From NCBI GenBank assembly GCA_026225945.1, contig JAMJFZ010000596.1:1932001-1996000 (forward strand): a DNA stretch of 64,000 nt. Direction: 5' to 3'. Below are positions 11,550 through 22,555 of this stretch, one piece after another (position 1 is the first letter of the stretch; every line of letters begins with the position of its first letter). A program made the translations under genes and the position numbers. Below the pieces are notes generated by a model. The model was not told where the DNA came from. It did no database searches and was given only the letters and a program-made list of their open reading frames with translations. The stretch comes from Cricetomys ansorgei (lineage: Eukaryota; Chordata; Mammalia; Rodentia; Nesomyidae).

Positions 11550-12440
11550 ATGTATGCACATACATACACCCACACCGTACATACACATGTACCTAAACAC
11601 ACATAAACATGCGCACACACCGTACATATACAAGTCCCTAAACACACATAAACATGCATACACACTGTACATACACATGTCCCTAAACACACATAAACGT
11701 GCACCCACACCGTACATACACATGTCCCTAAACACACATAAACATGTGCACACACCGTACATACACAAGTACTAAACACACATAAACATGCATACACACC
11801 ATACATACACATGTCCCTAAACACACATAAACGTGCACCCACACCGTACATATACATGTCCCTAAACACACATAAACGTGCACCCACACCATACATACAC
11901 ATGTCCCTAAACACACATAAACATACACCCACACCGTACATACACATCTCCCTAAACACACATAAACGTGCACACACACCATACATACACATGTCCCTAA
12001 ACACACATAAACATGCATACACACCATACATACACATGTCCCTAAACACACATAAACATGCGCACACACCGTACATACACATGTCCCTAAACACACATAA
12101 ACATGCATACACACCATACATACACATGTCCCTAAATACACATAAATATACACCCACACTGTACATACACATGTCCCTAAACACACATAAACATGTGCCC
12201 ACACCGTACATACACATGTCCCTAAATACACATAAACATGTGCCCACACCATACATACACGTCTCTAAACACATAAACGTGCACACACCATACATACACG
12301 TCTCTAAACACACATAAACGTGCACACACCATACATACACATCTCCCTAAACACACATAAACATGTGCCCACACCGTACATACACATGTCCCTAAACACA
12401 CATAAACATGCGCACACACCCATACATACACAAGTCCCGA
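11550..12440. repeat. 45-bp minisatellite derived from a B4 tail
   Basis: About 20 copies of a 45-base unit contain CATGTCCCTAAACACACATA then a (C/A/T)-rich cgtgcacccacaccgtacataca segment. The first unit is continuous with the B4 tail before it. The unit length is a multiple of three, so frames stay open on both strands, including a 324-codon minus frame. None resembles a protein family. Confidence 0.95.
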
Positions 12441-12775
12441 ATCGGGGTGCTGGGAGGCCAGCAGATAGTGTTTTCTGGACATCACGAGGCCCTGAGTTCA
12501 GATCCCCAGAGCCCATGTGAGAGCCAGCCACAGTGCAGGTGTCTGTGGAGACAGATGGATTCCTGGAGGTCCCTGGCCAGCCAGTCTAGCTGCAATGGCA
12601 AGCTCCGGGTTCAGCAAGAGGCCCTTCCTGAGCCTACACACTAAATAATAGGTGCTGAGCCTGCTGTGGCCATACAGGCCTGTCATCCCAGCACTGGGGA
12701 GGCTGAGGCAGGGGGGATGATGAATTCCAGGACAGCTGAGCTACAGAGTGAGACTCGTAACTTCATGTGGGTACA
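12440..12775 (+). repeat. B4/B1-type SINE sequence
   Basis: CCTGAGTTCAGATCCCCAGA, then AGGCCTGTCATCCCAGCACT and GAGGCTGAGGCAGG, are in SINE order. It may be one B4 or two adjoining fragments. Confidence 0.6.
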
Positions 12776-13009
12776 TCTGTGTAGGTGTGTGTGTTGGGGG
12801 ACAGACACTCAGGACAGATGCTGTATATGGCTGTCTGTCCACGAGCGAGCCTGTCTTGAAGTCCTCCTAGCAGAACTTGTAACAGTGTCCACCTGACCTC
12901 AACTGCTCTGCTCTCTCAGGGCCCAGGGACCCACAGCAGCCATCAGGAGTCCCAGGAATTGTTGAAATTGTCTGCCATCTCTGTTTCCGAGGCTTGGTTG
13001 ATGCTCCAA

Positions 13010-13192
13010 CCTTCTTTTCTCCTCTTTCTCTCCCTTCTCTCTCGCCCTCCCTGCCCTCCCCGAAGTATGGAAGCCCTCTACCTACTAAGCTAAATCACCA
13101 GTTCCTCCTTCTTCTTTCTTCCCCTTCTTCTCCTCCTCCTCCTCCTCCCCCTCCTCCCCTCCTCCCCTCCTCCTCTTCCTCCTTTTGCCCCC
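13010..13192. repeat. Polypyrimidine tract (TCC)n-like
   Basis: Nearly pure C/T on the + strand, with TCCTCC runs. It adjoins the T-rich end of a reversed B1. Confidence 0.9.
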
Positions 13193-13328
13193 TAAGCCAG
13201 GGTCTCTCTGTTGTAACTCTGGCTGTCCTGGAACTCACTTTGTAGACCAGGCTCACACTCACAGAGATCCACCTGCCTCTGCCTCCCAAGTGCTGGGATT
13301 AAAAAGCCTACACCACCATCGCCCGGCT
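13193..13328 (-). repeat. B1 SINE
   Basis: GGTCTCTCTGTTGTAACTCT, GAACTCACTTTGTAGACCAG, AAGTGCTGGGATTAAA and CGCCCGGCTT are the reversed B1 from tail to head. Confidence 0.95.
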
Positions 13329-13334
13329 TGTCCA

Positions 13335-13455
13335 GCTCCCTTCTTTAGATAGAGTTTTGCTAGGTGTGTGACCCATGCTGGGCTCCAACTCATCTTCCTG
13401 CCTCAACTTCTCAAGTGCTGGGATTGCAGGTCTGCCCCATGGCACTTGCCAGCCA
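13335..13455 (-). repeat. Diverged B1-type fragment
   Basis: TGCTGGGCTCCAACTCATCT and CAAGTGCTGGGATTGCAGGT follow reversed B1 order. Confidence 0.6.
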
Positions 13456-15544
13456 CCTTGACTTTCAGAGGGAGTGTGTGGCGTGGGTTCCTTTGTCATT
13501 CGTGGGTGGCCACACACATGCCCTGCCCGGGTGTTGCTAGCCATGGAGGCATGGTGTCACAGCACAGGCTGACGTTTCCTGAGGAGAACTGCTTTCTAGC
13601 CCTCCACCTGCCATGACTCGAGATAAACTGTGAGCATGTTCTTGACTTCCCAGGCCTTTCCACACCCTTTCATTGTGAGGATGGTTTGCTGAGAGCTAAC
13701 GTAAAACCATTTATGAATGGGACAGGTAGCGCCCTGCGTGTGGCCTGGCTGTGGCGCTGAGTCCTGGTTAGCGTGAGCGTCCTGCAGTTGGTGGCTTCTT
13801 GGCCACTGTGCTCTTTACCCCTTCTGGCTGCAGACCTGTAACTCATCTGTGGCTCCTGTTCCACTGCTCAGTGTGGGGCCTGCCAGCTCCGCTAGCCACT
13901 TGTCCAGCTATTTAAGGAGCGGCCTGGACTCATGGGAGCGCGGGGAAGGTCACGGAAGGCAAGAGAGCGAGCCATATGATGGGTGATTATGGGAGGAGCT
14001 GCCCACCGCCTGTATGGTTCCTGGAGCCCCACCGCCCGGCTGACTGGACAGCTGTGGTCCCGTGGGTCTTCACAGAGCTCCTTGGAGTCTCTGAGGCAGG
14101 ACTGTCGTGTGATAGACCCAGGGCAGAGCGAGCGGAATGGTCGGTTGTTAGGGCTGCGCCACGTGCCCGACTCTAGGAACAGCGCCACTCAGAGTGGCGA
14201 CACACTTGGATCCGATCGCAGCAGGGCTTGTCGAGGAACACGTGGGATTTTTGGGTTTGTGGTAGAGTTGTTTACGAGTTGGATTTGGAATGCTTGATGC
14301 AGGTGGCTGTAATTGGTTGGGTGCAGTCATCTGGCACCTGTAGCTTGTCTTTGAGATCGCGTGCTGCATGGGTTTATGGGAACTTCTGGCTTAGGGCATA
14401 AAAGCCCCAAGAGTTGGGGTGGGCGTTGGTTGGTGGTTCGTTGGTTGGGTTGCTGTCGTTAGTGAGATAGTTCCTAAGAGAACAAGGGTTGGAGAGATTC
14501 GAGCTTACTAAAAAGAGGCTGTGAAGATTTCTGCCTTTCTCTGTTTCTATGTTAAGGCCGCTTATAAAAGCGGTGAAGATTGCCACCCTTCCTTTCCCCT
14601 TCCCTGAACTGGGGGTAAAAGACTCTAGCGCACTGCTACAAAGGCTCAACTTTTTGGCAGGTTATTCGACCTTCTGAAGGAAGCAGATGCTAAAGCCGCC
14701 TGGAAGTTACGAGCATGACACGAGGCCACGCGTTCCAGGCCGTAACTCACCTTCCAATTCCAGGCACGCTGGGGCCGCCTGCGCTTCTACATACTACACA
14801 CTAGCCTGGCTGCCTCTCAGAGGGGGACAGTAGCAGCTGTACAGTGGCAAGGGAAGAGATTGCCCTGGGGCGGAAGGAGGCAGGCAGTGCCCCGTCAGCC
14901 ACAGCAGGGAGACACAGTTGTGCTGCTGAGGTGGCCCGAAGCCCCTTCCCACTAGGGACCTCCACTGAGGTAAAGCCAGGTCCCTGGCGAAGCTTTGCTG
15001 GGGCCAGAGCACCTGGGATCTCCTGAGCCTGTTTGAGGGATGGTGGGAAACCAGCTTCACACAAAGGCTCTGTGGCCTTTGAGAGTTGTTCAGTCTGAGC
15101 ATTCTTTCCTTACCTCTCAGTGGGGTTGGTAACTGCATTCGGAGCTGGCCACACAGGGCTTAGGGATGGTGGGCAGTTAAAGCTCCCGCGCGGTGACCAG
15201 CCTTCCCCATGCTCCCTGTGAGCTCCGCAAGGGCTGCCAGCAGCACAGCTGTATAGCTGTGCCGCCACAGAGAGCTGTTTGAAAGGTAACTTCAGGGCAT
15301 AGGACTCGCTCCCCTTGGAAAGTCTGAGTACTTTCAGGATGGCGACTGAGAGATGAGCTTGCTGTCTGCGGAGCACAGGGCTGGCGCTTTGGTCACGGCC
15401 GTGATGGCTGCGCTCAGCCACCTGCGGGGATTCATCCTGTGTCTCAGCAGCCCCGAGCTTAGCTCCTTCCTCTTCCTGTCTCCACAGGCAGTGCCTGGGG
15501 CTGCGGAGCCTGTGCACCGTGCGGCCTCTGGCCACTTCCCTTTT
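13456..15544. other. 2 kb block without recognisable repeats
   Basis: I see no SINE, LTR or convincing exon. The open frames are short and unlike known families. It could include conserved non-coding sequence, which only alignment would show. Confidence 0.4.
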
Positions 15545-15840
15545 CGTTTGTGTGTGTGCGTGTGCGAACGTGTTCCTCTGGAGGCCGGACGTTGGCGTCA
15601 GATGCCTACCTCAGCTGCTCGCCACTTTATTTTCGAGACAGCGATTCTCAGTGAACCCGGAGCTTGCCGATTGTAAGTGAGGTTGGCTGACCAGGGGTCC
15701 CCAAAAGTCTACCCGCGGCCGCCTCTCCAGCACCAGTGTGTGCCAGCGCCTCACTCACGTTTTGCGTGTGTGCTTGGGTGGAATGCAGGTCCTGTGGACC
15801 TACTGAGCGCGTCCCCAGCCCCTGGCCTCCTCTTCTGTTG
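15545..15840 (-). repeat. Diverged B4 SINE
   Basis: It starts with a (TG)n tail (TGTGTGTGTGCGTGTGCG), followed by CCTCTGGAGGCC and ending with CTCACTCACG...GCGTCCCCAGCCCC. This is the layout of a reversed B4. Confidence 0.5.
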
Positions 15841-16034
15841 TACCATCTGGCTGCTTATTTTTGCTCTCTGAGTTCCTAGACATCCTGCGTCATTAGCGTA
15901 AGCATGGTTTGAGTAGAGATGCTGACGCAGAACCTCAGCGGACTCACACCCTGGGATGGGCATCGATCCCTGGGTCTCCCCAGGGCCCCTCTGGGACTCT
16001 CTTCAAGCCGGAAACTGGGTGGAGGATCGCGTGG

Positions 16035-16245
16035 GTTGTTGAATGAATGAGTGAGGCTCACGGTTGAAAGCACTGTCTGCTCTTCCAGAGGACCCAGGTT
16101 TGATTCCCAGCGCTCACATGGATGCTCACGCCCGTGTGTAACTCCAGCTCCAGGGGATCTGACACGGCTTCCACAGGCGCCACACGCACGTGTGTATATA
16201 AAACTCACACATCGCGCATACATAAATAGAAAGTTTAAATGGATA
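16035..16245 (+). repeat. B2 SINE
   Basis: GCACTGTCTGCTCTTCCAGA, GGACCCAGGTTTGATTCCCA and TAACTCCAGCTCCAGGGGAT are plus-strand B2. It ends with ATAAATAG before A-rich sequence. Confidence 0.9.
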
Positions 16246-16489
16246 AGAAGTACAAAACGGGAAGAGTAGAAGCTTCCTCACACAGAGAGGAAACAGGGGC
16301 AAGAGAAGCTTGGAACTCGGGTGCTTCTTAAGATGACGTGGACCCCAGCAGGACTATCACACGGAGAAGTGGAGAAGCAGCCTCGTGAGAAAAGCGCAAA
16401 GCATTCTGGGTATCAGGGCTTGAGGTCAGCATGCCAGACATCCCCTGGCATGGGTGTGGAATAGGTCTCTTAACTGCTAAGCCATCTCC

Positions 16490-16660
16490 TGTGGTACCAA
16501 AGATTTATTTTAGTTTTGTGAATGTGTGTCTGTGTGTCTGTGAACATGTATGTGGGTGCCCATGGAGGCCAGAAAAAAGACAGATTGTCTGGTGCTGGAG
16601 TTACAGATGGTTGTGACCTGCCCAAACATGGCTGCTGGGAAGAGCAGTACACACTCTCAG
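16490..16660 (-). repeat. B2 SINE
   Basis: GGTGCCCATGGAGGCCAGAA, GGTGCTGGAGTTACAGATGG and GGGAAGAGCAGTACACACTC are reversed B2 segments. Confidence 0.8.
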
Positions 16661-16664
16661 CTGC

Positions 16665-17010
16665 TCAGTGTATGTGTGCACATGTGTGTGCATATGTATA
16701 CTCTGTGTGTATGTTGAACGTTTGTGCATGTGTATACTCCGTGTGCATGTGTGTGCATGTGTGTGTGCACAGGGAGTAGTTAAAGGGCAGCCTTGTCCGC
16801 CAGTCTCCCCTCCCACTTTGCTGCATCTCTCCTGTACACTAGGCTGTCTGGCATGCGAGCCTCTTCAGCCGTCCATCTCACTGTAAATGCTGGGGCTACA
16901 GACATGAACCACTGTGCCTGGCTCTTACATGGGTTCTGGGGATTTGAACTCAGGTCCTCATGCTTAAGTGGCAAGCTCTTTATCCACTGATCCGTCTAGT
17001 AGACCTCATC
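16665..17010 (-). repeat. TG-rich run plus B4 SINE
   Basis: (TG)n-rich 16675-16770 is followed by AAATGCTGGGGCTACAGACA, GAACCACTGTGCCTGGCTC and TCCTCATGCTTAAGTGGC. This is a reversed B4 with its ID-like head at the right. Confidence 0.65.
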
Positions 17011-17389
17011 CATCACACTCCCTTTGACATTTTTGCATGTGTGTATTTGAGCGTGTATGTGTACCTGCATTATGTACAGAGGTGGGGGGGGAGGTGAGGG
17101 GCCCTTCCGAAGGGAAGGCTAACTTCTCAGGGACCAGTCGCTCTTGGAACAGAGAGGAATCTTGGGTAGCTTGTGCCATTCACTGGCTCTTCTCGTAGTT
17201 GTCTTTAATCTTGGTCAGATTTCAGTGGAGGCTGGGTTGCTTACTGGGGCTGATGTTGCTGCAGTGGCCCCTGGAGAACTGGCCCTGCTCATCCTCACGA
17301 GGGCCTTCACACATCGTCCTTGCAGTGCGCGTGGGAGAGCCTGCCGAGTGGGCCTCGTGTTGTTTTTATTTACTTATTTGTTTGTTTTT

Positions 17390-17515
17390 TCAAGCCAGGG
17401 TTTCTCTGTTGTAGCTTGGGCTGTCCTGGAACTCTGTAGACCAGGCTGGCCTCGAACTCACAGAGATCTGCCTGCCTCCGCTGGGATTGAAGGTGTGATG
17501 ACCACTGCTCGGCTT
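17390..17515 (-). repeat. B1 SINE
   Basis: AGGGTTTCTCTGTTGTAGCT, GTAGACCAGGCTGGCCTCGA and CTCGGCTT are reversed B1. A few bases are missing before the GCTGGGATT box. Confidence 0.93.
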
Positions 17516-17641
17516 GTTTTGTTTTTAAATAAGGTCTTGACCTACCAGGGCCTCAAGAGTGCACTTCTTTCTCTCTGTAGCTTAAGGAGGGTGCTGGCCT
17601 TAAAGTTCTTGGCGTGATTGTGTTTAGAAGAGTTAAAGAAT

Positions 17642-18444
17642 TATGGTGCCGTATATAACCGAGTGCTCAGACCCCGCAGCAGGAACTATGGTGCCGTATA
17701 TAACCGAGTGCTCAGACCCCGCAGCAGGAACTATGGTGCCGTATATACCAAAGTGCTCAGACCCCGCAGCAGGAATTATGGTGCTGTATATAACCGAGTG
17801 CTCAGACCCCGCAGCAGGAACTATGGTGCCGTATATAACCGAGTGCTCAGACCCCGCAGCAGGAACTATGGTGCTGTATATAACAGAGTGCTCAGACCCC
17901 GCAGCAGGAATTATGGTGCCGTATATAACCGAGTGCTCAGACCCCGCAGCAGGAACTATGGTGCTGTATATAACCGAGTGCTCAGACCACGCAGCAGGAA
18001 TTATGGTGCCGTATATAACAGAGTGCTCAGACCATGCAGCGGGAATTATGGTGCCGTATATAACCGAGTGCTCAGACCCCGCAGCAGGAATTATGGTGCT
18101 GTATATAACAGAGTGCTCAGACCACGCAGCAGGAATTATGGTGCCGTATATAACCGAGTGCTCAGACCACGCAGCAGGAATTATGGTGCCGTATATAACC
18201 GAGTGCTCAGACCCCGCAGCAGGAATTATGGTGCTGTATATAACAGAGTGCTCAGACCACGAAGCGGGAATTATGGTGCCGTATATAACCGAGTGCTCAG
18301 ACCACGCAGCAGGAATTATGGTGCCGTATATAACAGAGTGCTCAGACCACGCAGCAGGAATTATGGTGCCGTATATAACCCAGTGCTCAGACCCCGCAGC
18401 AGGAATTATGGTGCCGTATATAACCGAGTGCTCAGACCATGCAG
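17642..18444. repeat. 18-unit 45-bp minisatellite, open in two + frames
   Basis: There are 17 full 45-base units and one partial. Each contains TATGGTGC(C/T)GTATATAA then GTGCTCAGACC(C/A)CGC and AGCAGGAA(T/C). Unit identity is very high; differences fall at a few fixed sites. Units 10-12 and 13-15 repeat the same three-unit pattern, a 135-base higher-order period. Because 45 is divisible by three and the unit lacks stops in two frames, frames of 295 and 303 codons result (NYGAVYNRVLRPRSR and YITECSDPAAGIMVP per unit). No protein family is recognised and the frames end in ordinary flank. Every unit carries a TATATAA motif. Confidence 0.97.
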
Positions 18445-18770
18445 TAGTGTCAGTTCACGTCACATTTCCTCAGAAGGGACGCTTATGCTCTTCCCACGAG
18501 GGTGACTTGGTAATGCCTGGCATCTCCTTTTCAGGGTGGCTGTTGTTCTTCTAGCTGCGGTCAGTTTGTTTATTTATTAGTTCCATCCAAGGCTGACTTC
18601 AGTGTGCTCCGTGTTAGTCTGGACTGAGGCCTGATTAGTTAGTGAACCGTTTCTGTGTGTTGTTATTGGAACCAGATCCGAATCACATCTGCCTTGATTA
18701 TAAAGAATTTGTCTGGTTGTATTCGCAGGCCTCATGTAATGGCGTCCTTTCTCTCTGGATTGTTCCACAG

Positions 18771-19074
18771 GTTTTCTGTGAGCTACCCCTACTAGTACAC
18801 TGAACCTCCTGGGGGCCATCTGCCCAACTGCTCCTGACCTCCGAGCAGCGGGGACCCCCGATGGCAGTGGGCACCTCCCCTTGAAACCTGCCAAGCTGGA
18901 CCCCACAGGCCCGCACCACAACGACACCTCGGCCATCTCAGTGCCCCCTCTCTGAGGCTTGCAGCCATGCAGTCCTAGCCTGCAGCCCGGGCATCCCCGA
19001 AGAGCACTACGTGAGCGAGGCTGTGGAAGATGCTCCCAGCTGCAGAGGGTACCGGGATGCCTGCACCATCACGG
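18771..19074 (+). other. Unidentified exon-like or pseudogene block
   Basis: A plausible acceptor (CTTTCTCTCT...TTCCACAG) precedes 18771 and a weak donor (ACGG|GTACGC) follows 19074. Inside are two protein-like runs in different frames. One is LGAICPTAPDLRAAG and GSGHLPLKPAKLDP, ending at TGA near 18956. The other is SPGIPEEHYVSEAVEDAP then SCRGYRDACTIT, up to the donor. The second leaves in phase 1, the phase Trak1 exon B accepts. The frame change in the middle suggests either a decayed pseudogene or non-coding sequence. I do not recognise the protein. It lies 330 bases after the 45-bp minisatellite. Confidence 0.3.
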
Positions 19075-19974
19075 GTACGCGTGCCCTTCCCGCTGGGGAT
19101 GGGAGGGAGCTTCAGTCGCAAGGCTGGGAAAGGGACGCAGTTCAGGGGCAGGTCTGGGGGGTATTAGTAAGTTCTCTTGTAGCTATAAGAAAGATAACTC
19201 ACAAAAGCAGCTGATGGGGAAGGGAGGGTCTGGCTCACAGTTTGGAGGGTGCAGTCCCACCACGATAGGGAAGCTTGGTGCCAGGTTTTTGAGGTCGTGT
19301 CGCATCCACAGCTGGCAAGCAGAGAGATGAATGCGGGTGTTCAGTTCACTTTTCGGTTATTTAGTCCAGGACCGCAGCCCACAGGTACGTTCGGGGTTGG
19401 TTTTCCTACCTGAATGAACCCCGCTGAGAAACTCCCTCGCAGACCCGTCCAGTCTCCTAGGTGACTCCAGAGCCTGTCAGGTTGGTGGTATGAACCGTCA
19501 CAGAGAGGATGCAGTCACCATGGTACAGAGACTCTGAGCTCAGGGAGCTCCCTTTCAGACCTGCTTTGTCGGCGTGTCATTCAGTGGCTTGGGTCGGCGT
19601 GTCACAAAGTCTGAAGTCAGCAGCATTGGACACACGCAGCACGGAGGGCCCGTTGTGGGTGCTCGGTGTAGTTTGGTCCCTTACTCTTCTCTCTCAAGTT
19701 CTGTTTCTCCCGACGCGCGCGTGGGCACGATGGAAATGACACGCGGTTGTCATTGCTGGATACACAGAGGGCTCCGTACGCGGTGTGTGCCTCGGCACCT
19801 GTTGGGGCCCAGGTTACCCAGGCTATGAAATGCTTTAGCTTGACAAGGTTCCTGAAGCGATTCACTGCCGGGAACTGGAACTCCCTAACTGCCTTGTTCC
19901 TTTTTTTGTCTTCACTGTACGGTGGCATATGTTCTCTCATCAATAATAAGATCTGTATAAGCCAATAGTAACAG

Positions 19975-20039
19975 CAAAATCAATCCCGGAGCTGGCTACT
20001 GTGGGCTGGAATGGAACACACCCATGCTATCCAGAAGTA
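19975..20039. other. Sequence leading into the LTR
   Basis: It includes CAATAAAGCAACCC just after 20040. The exact left end of the LTR is uncertain in this stretch. Confidence 0.3.
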
Positions 20040-20560
20040 AATTGCAATAAAGCAACCCAGGTTTATTGCAAAGATTTAAGAAATATAAAAGCCAGAGAAA
20101 ATTCCCCTAGGTGTTAGCAGTCACGTAGAAAACAGCCTCTCCCATCACCTATCAGCAGGGATTCTTTGTTCCCCAAAAAGCCCAGGCGCCATCTGGTCTC
20201 AAGAAGTTCAAAGGTGCCGGGCGGCTACCCCCACTCTGGTTCCTGTGGACACCTGACGAGGTTGAGGAAACCAATCAGAATAGCACAAGCCCAGGGCAGG
20301 GGGACCCAGATAAAAGCCCTGGACCGGGGTCTCTCGCTCTCTTGCCTTCTTCTCTTGCCCAGCTCACATGCCCGCGTCTCTCACCCGTGCATGGCGCCCA
20401 CCCTAAGCCTCCGCGTGCGCCAAGCTCATTTAATAAAAAAAGCTTCGTGCGGTTCTCGCAGCGACCCAAGACTGTCTTGTGTTTCTTTGGGGTTTACCCA
20501 TCCTTCGTGGAAGCAAAGAACCCCATTTTCGCGGGGGCCAGAGCTGGACTCCAGGACCCC
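20040..20560 (+). mobile_element. Sense-oriented solo LTR of an endogenous retrovirus
   Basis: It has a CCAAT box (AAACCAATCAGAA, core 20271-20275), a TATA-like GATAAAAGCC (20309-20318) and a polyadenylation signal AATAAAA (20432-20438) about 120 bases later. It ends in the T/G-rich TGTCTTGTGTTTCTTTGGGG typical of an R/U5. No retroviral genes flank it. It lies about 1.9 kb upstream of Trak1 exon A on the same strand. The class (ERV1-like from its layout) is inference and the ends are approximate. Confidence 0.6.
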
Positions 20561-22432
20561 CGCAGGCACCAGCACATCTTCAGCAGGGCTTCTCACTGTG
20601 GTATTTCCCAGCGTCCCAGGAGCGGGGGGAGAAAGCAGCGACGAGCTCTCTGGTCCCCAGGGGATGTGGACTGTTGTAGTGTGAGCACGTTGTTCTGGAG
20701 CTCTGTCTCCGGGGGATGGTGAGACAAGGCGTGGGGCGGTGGGTGGGCGCGGCGTGGGGTGGTGTTCACACAGTGCCGAGTGATGCTGCTTTGTGGCGAG
20801 TTCGCCTTGCTTTTCATTTGTGTCTTGTTTTGCGTTTGGCCGCGTGTCCCCCACTCTCAGTCCGGACACTTTGCATGTGCACACTGGCTTTCTGTACTGC
20901 TCTTTGTTCCAGCTCACCCATTACTTACACAAGGGCCTTCCGTGTGTTAGGAGTTGCCTGGCTCCTGAGGGGCAGAGATAGCCGTGGTTCCAGGTGTGCA
21001 GGTGAGCTTCTGGGCCTCTGCACCCCTCTCCTGCTCCTGGAGTGTGGCACCTTTACTGCCTTTCCCTGTGCCGCTGACCCCTCTCACTTGTCTGCTACCT
21101 GCAGGACACAGTGCCGGGAACACCCCACATGACACGATCTTTCTCCTCAGGGCTGGAGCATGCTGGGAACTTCTTGCAGGCCCATGCTCTTGTTTCTACA
21201 GGGCCACTCAGCTTGCTTCCTCCAGTTCCTGTGAGAGCTGACCCTTGAATTCAGGAGCAAGGAGGGTGTGTTCACTCCAGTAAGTTTCTGGAGGTTCTTT
21301 ACCTTAGGGTGGCCTCTAAAGGTCTCAACAGCATCTCCCTTGGCCTCTCTCTTTATGTGTCCCCACCTGAGGACAGGGGCCTCCTCGTGGGCCTCCTTTT
21401 GAGTGCTTGACCGCAGTGGGGAGTGTCACCCATGTCTGAGTCCCGCGTGGGGAAGTGGTATCCGGGGGCTCTGGGGAATGCTGTAACACCCAGGAAGCCA
21501 GCTGACGGAGAGACGGAGGAACAGGAAGAAGTTGGCTGTTCAGTACAGTTGGTGCAGGACAAACAGGGCGCCTGGCATGGTGTCAGGACCGTCTGCTTCG
21601 TGCTCCGGAGGGGAAAGACTGAGGGAGAGCAGAACGCAGATGATCTCAGCTGCGGCTTCATCTGTTCAGACGCCAGAGCTGGGATTCCAGCGCTGACTGA
21701 CTCTGCCAGTGAAATCCTGGGAACTTCAGCCTGTCCAACCAGTTTCACTTTCTCAAAGCGTGACAACTGAGGGCAAAGAAATGGCAGAGAGATTCTGGAG
21801 CTTCCAGCCCCGTGGGATGTGGAAACCCTGGGATGCTTGTAGCAAGCCCCAGAGGGCCACGGAGAGCCGGTTCACACCGGTGGTGCCCAGTGGCTCCATA
21901 CACAGCAGTTGCCAATTCAGGCACCGCGGCCCGGGTTTTCAGCCCCTGCAGCCCCTCCCCGCCAAATGAAAGTCCTATTAGGTGGTCAGTGCAACAAAGA
22001 CATAAAATGCAAATGCATTCTCCAGAGGCTTTGAGTATGCCTGAGAGCGCTCTGGGGCTTTGCCAGGCACAGCCCTGGGACGCTGCCTGGCACCGTGCCT
22101 CCACCCTCGCTTCCCAGGGAGTCCCGAGAACAGTGGCTTTCTGTTCTACTCTGCATTTTAGGCAAAACTATCTGCACATCACAAAGCCCACTCTCTCCTG
22201 CTCCCCCACTCCCCACCCCCAGCAACCCCCCCCCCACCCGCCAGAGGTGTCGTGTTATGGGTGCGCCTTTTTCTGTTTGGGGTGGTTTCAGAAGATGAGG
22301 TGATAGGGTTCCTGGGCTGCCAGAGTTACGTAACCCACTGTGCGTCCTGGGCAGCGCAGGATCTTCGGTTCTGCCCCAACAGGCAAACTCAGAAAACCGC
22401 TGAGGAAGGCACAGGGCTGTGGCCGAGCTTGC
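20561..22432. other. Flank directly upstream of Trak1 exon A
   Basis: No SINE is obvious over 1.9 kb. A C-rich run lies at 22200-22245. The promoter and 5'UTR of the exon A transcript may be here, but no TATA box or splice pair stands out. Confidence 0.35.
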
Positions 22433-22555
22433 ATGGAGGACCGCTTTTTCTCTGAGTCCTCTCTGGAGTTTGCGTCTGCCCATGGCATTGGCCTTTCAGC
22501 TCATGCAGCCCTCCAGGGCCCAGCCTCTGCCAGGACTCTGCCACAAACTGGCTGA
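22433..22555 (+). other. Overlapping upstream ORF at Trak1 exon A
   Basis: An ATG 49 bases before the exon A start opens a 40-codon frame (MEDRFFSESS...) in a different phase. It ends at TGA 22553-22555, inside the exon A coding sequence. Its context is TTGCATGG, with G at +4 but T at -3. If the transcript starts upstream of 22433, this uORF would overlap and could dampen translation of the long isoform. It has no resemblance to a known protein. Whether it is transcribed is inference. Confidence 0.4.

Noticed and set aside
11366..12340. 324-codon minus-strand frame rich in Cys, Tyr and Val
   Set aside because: This is a translation artefact of the 45-base CA/TA-rich minisatellite.
17618..18554. 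Open frames of 295 and 303 codons on the + strand, as if encoding a repetitive protein
   Set aside because: They are produced by the stop-free 45-base minisatellite. There is no family resemblance, no splice or promoter logic, and two frames are open equally.
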